NCBI GenBank assembly: GCA_016868515.1
Contig: VGGM01000027.1
Span: forward strand, 1-9,539
Length of the DNA stretch: 9,539 nucleotides
Direction: 5' to 3'
From: Bacteroidota bacterium
Lineage (GTDB): Bacteria > Bacteroidota > Bacteroidia > Bacteroidales > VadinHA17
Below, one piece after another: positions 8,801 through 9,539 of this stretch. A model generated the notes under the pieces. That model worked only from the letters and a program-made list of their open reading frames with translations. It did no database searches and had not been told where the DNA came from. Both the position numbers and the translations under genes were made by a program. Positions within the stretch are counted from its first letter, which is position 1. Each line of letters begins with the position of its first letter.

Positions 8801-8947
8801 AACTGTAACGAATTTATTCTCAAGGAGCCTCCTTATCACATCACTGCTCTGTCCCTCCCTGCCGAAAAACAGGTCACTCTCTTCAGGAGAGAAGGGACGT
8901 AATCCCGGAAACGGATTTAGTACCGCTGATTTCTTTTCTGATGTCAT
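5858..8947 (-). CDS. Membrane-anchored STAND NTPase (nSTAND1 type) with coiled coil and C-terminal WD40 propeller
   Basis: The protein has 1029 residues from the ATG at 8947-8945. A TTG 33 bp further upstream is also in frame, but it would overlap the phosphatase gene. Residues 11-31 carry the nSTAND1 entry signature (NPFPGLRPF, then FFGRE). Walker A is GASGSGKSS at 51-59, Walker B is LLVIVDQFEELF at 140-151 (Asp145), and MRSDF follows at 190-194. A winged-helix-like end of the STAND module is marked by HESLMRLW at 385-392. A basic stretch (KRQLRRSR, 482-489) precedes one transmembrane helix (about 490-510), then a Glu/Arg/Ala-rich coiled coil (about 515-630). WD40 blades begin near 686, 729, 770, 809, 853 and 895, with a degenerate seventh near 935. 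Clear blades include FRGHEGEIRSIAF and SSWDKTIKIWNR. The tail RNLTEDEW (996-1003) and Cys1017 match a terminus common in WD40 STAND proteins. STAND proteins usually act as ligand-triggered NTPase switches that oligomerise. Positive charges before the helix suggest a cytoplasmic NTPase and a periplasmic propeller. The ligand is unknown. Confidence 0.93.
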   Translation of the reverse strand: MTSEKKSAVLNPFPGLRPFSPEESDLFFGREGQSSDVIRRLLENKFVTVIGASGSGKSSLIFCGVVPSLEKKQEGTIWKVVTFRPGTDPFGNMAQAVADIIENKGGAGPGLSEIDGVLRNDGEGLDKIIGISNDKGKSRLLVIVDQFEELFRYGKLAGAGRKSGDTSRFLDLIVENTTRKDNNIYFILTMRSDFIGECAHYQGLTQLINHSNYLIPHMTRDDYREVITGPVKFMGATIEENLVETLLDEVGERTDQLPVLQHVLMRMWSYWSQVSQTGRPIALNDYDSVGRMSDAMSRHADEAYDELDQAGKAICEVMFRTVTEKGSDNKGVRRPTDLRTICSIARCSEAELFAVAEKFRIPSRSFITPRIDLSLTSGSVIDISHESLMRLWDRLRQWVDEEAASVQMYLRLSEASALYQKGKAGLWRPPDLQLAVNWREKNQPTVKWAERYNPAFERAMVYLATSEQEFLADEESKIRMQKRQLRRSRITAVILGTASIISIGFMLYAFMQKVAADKETIRANDQTRLAIEKEAEAQANLVMANEEKQRADAEARIAREKEEEAMRERDNAERQRGRAESNAELARQEQLRAMENEEEAIAQRRLAEMNEKEALAEREKAFSLRMLAVGKQMSVKSLRLEGQQDLQTLLAYQAYLFNRKYKGTPNDADIYSGLYNVAKSYGGENYRVFRGHEGEIRSIAFVPGRNEFYTSGQDGKILRWILDGKTENFEVIYSASTSVEVLAVSPDASWLAFGDDNANIRMIPLGSGKLGFDLKGHSDKIKSLVFSYDGNYLYSGALDGKVLKWDLAAKTSRDINGTSVRITSIDISSSNNFLAGLSDDGSVLVWNPDGKGNVFTISTSERVINTIRFEPATNILALGDRTGFIELWDVEKREKVAEIKGHNARVSAISFNAVYNQIATSSWDKTIKIWNRDDFTEPPISFSDNEEYVMTIQFSLNGDALVSTTQAGASDRYGSLISRPAHADILARNICFLVTRNLTEDEWAVYVGRDIAWEKTCDEKDFNIGIQRK

Positions 8948-8963
8948 ATTCTGTTTCTCTGAC
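8948..8963 (-). promoter_or_regulatory. 16-bp spacer between the phosphatase and STAND NTPase genes
   Basis: The coding strand reads GTCAGAGAAACAGAAT between the phosphatase TGA and the STAND ATG. AGAGAAA, about 6 bases from the start, is a weak purine-rich ribosome-binding candidate. The gap is too short for an internal promoter plus leader, so the genes are probably read on one transcript. It is the same length as the spacer before the barrel gene, and both contain ACAGA. Confidence 0.35.
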
Positions 8964-9539
8964 TCATATTCTGATTCCAATTACCAGGATATCATCAACC
9001 TGGCTGTTATTACCCATCCAATCACTCAGACGGGCATAGAGTTCATCACGTTGCCTTGCCATGGGTAATTTGTGTATCTCAAGAAGCAACTCCTGGAATC
9101 TGCTTATCAGGAACTTCTTCCCATCCCCGCCTCCAAACTGATCGGCATAGCCGTCAGAAAAAATGTAAAGAATGTCTCCGGGCGATGTTTCAATTTCATT
9201 ATTGGTAAACTTCTGCGGCAGGCTGCCTTCGAACGCCCCTATGGGCAACCTGTCACCCTTTACCTTTATCAATTCGTTATTGCGAACAATTATCACGGGA
9301 TTGTTAGCTCCTGCAAAGTAAAATTTCCCGCTCTCTGGCGGAAAAACACAAAGGGCAATGTCCATGCCATCCCTTATTGACGCCGATTCCGATCCGTCAC
9401 TGAGAGTGTGTATCACCCCCTTGTTAAGCTCATCAAGAACGTCACCTGCCTTCAGGGCACCAGCAACATTCACCGAGTGGTTTAACTGGTTGTACCCGAC
9501 AATCGACATAAATGCACCCGGCACACCATGGCCGGTGCA
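8964..9539 (-). CDS. SpoIIE/PP2C-type serine/threonine phosphatase, C-terminal 191 residues (5' end off the window)
   Basis: The reading frame is open from the right edge, so this is the tail of a longer gene. The first visible residues, CTGHGVPGAFMS, are the hallmark metal-binding motif of SpoIIE-type phosphatases; the usual aspartate just before the cysteine is one codon beyond the window. Further family motifs follow: RDGMDIALCVF (57-67), FAGANNPVIIV (75-85), GDRLPIGAF (95-103), the catalytic-core motif IFSDGYADQFGG (127-138, Asp129) and the terminal metal ligands in QVDDILVIGIRI (180-191, Asp182 and Asp183). All catalytic residues expected in this part are present, so it is probably active. 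Such enzymes dephosphorylate serine or threonine on partner proteins, often anti-anti-sigma factors in partner-switching circuits. In Bacteroidota they are often fused to N-terminal TPR, 7TMR-DISM or two-component-like sensors; whether that is so here cannot be seen. The GTG at 9524 lies inside the motif and is not a real start. Confidence 0.93.
   Translation of the reverse strand, partial: CTGHGVPGAFMSIVGYNQLNHSVNVAGALKAGDVLDELNKGVIHTLSDGSESASIRDGMDIALCVFPPESGKFYFAGANNPVIIVRNNELIKVKGDRLPIGAFEGSLPQKFTNNEIETSPGDILYIFSDGYADQFGGGDGKKFLISRFQELLLEIHKLPMARQRDELYARLSDWMGNNSQVDDILVIGIRI

Noticed and set aside
5858..8947. Antiphage defence gene of the Avs/STAND kind
   Set aside because: STAND NTPases do occur in defence, but this one has a membrane anchor and no nuclease or other toxic effector domain, and it sits among envelope genes. 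No other defence or mobile gene is in view. Defence is not excluded but is not the best reading.
8948..8980. STAND protein starting at the in-frame TTG at 8980
   Set aside because: It would need a rare start codon and a 17-bp overlap with the phosphatase. The ATG at 8947 is 16 bp past the stop, like the next junction.
1..9539. CRISPR arrays, tRNA or rRNA genes, insertion sequences, terminators
   Set aside because: Nearly every base is inside a protein-coding gene. No direct DNA repeats of spacer-repeat form, no tRNA-like fold and no terminal inverted repeats were noticed by eye, and the intergenic gaps are too short for a terminator.

Overview
The window looks like part of a Bacteroidota (Bacteroidetes) chromosome or metagenome contig. 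Three things point there: a PorT-like outer membrane barrel, a very long secreted protein built from Ig-like, PKD-like and jelly-roll-like modules of the kind carried by type IX secretion (T9SS) substrates, and the absence of clear Shine-Dalgarno sequences. All recognisable genes lie on the minus strand. They are packed so tightly (gaps of 16, 16 and 3 bp and one 4-bp ATGA overlap) that they almost certainly form one operon, read from the right end of the window to the left. Both ends of the window cut a gene, so the operon promoter and terminator are not visible.

In order of transcription: (1) 9539-8964, the C-terminal 191 residues of a SpoIIE/PP2C-type serine/threonine phosphatase; its sensory part is off the window. 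(2) 8947-5858, a 1029-residue STAND-family P-loop NTPase (nSTAND1 type) with one transmembrane helix, a long charged coiled coil and a C-terminal WD40 propeller. (3) 5841-4789, a 350-residue outer membrane beta-barrel with a helical TPR-like periplasmic N-terminal region. (4) 4792-3572, a 406-residue lipoprotein that appears to be a seven-bladed beta-propeller. (5) 3568-1, the first 1189 residues of a giant secreted multi-domain surface protein whose C-terminus, where any T9SS sorting domain would be, lies beyond the left end.

Read together, the genes run from the cytoplasm outward: a phosphatase output, a membrane-anchored ATPase whose propeller is predicted to be periplasmic, a barrel with a periplasmic domain, a lipoprotein propeller and a large exported protein. 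The individual families are familiar in Bacteroidota. The ordered set, with a STAND NTPase bridging a PP2C phosphatase and outer-membrane components, is a plausible and little-characterised trans-envelope signalling or surface-assembly system; this is inference from gene order and predicted topology. The barrel gene also carries an uninterrupted run of nine G residues in its coding strand, which could act as a slippage-prone on/off switch.

No RNA genes, insertion sequences, CRISPR arrays, attachment sites or long non-coding stretches were seen. The 1-3568 stretch is fully coding on the minus strand.
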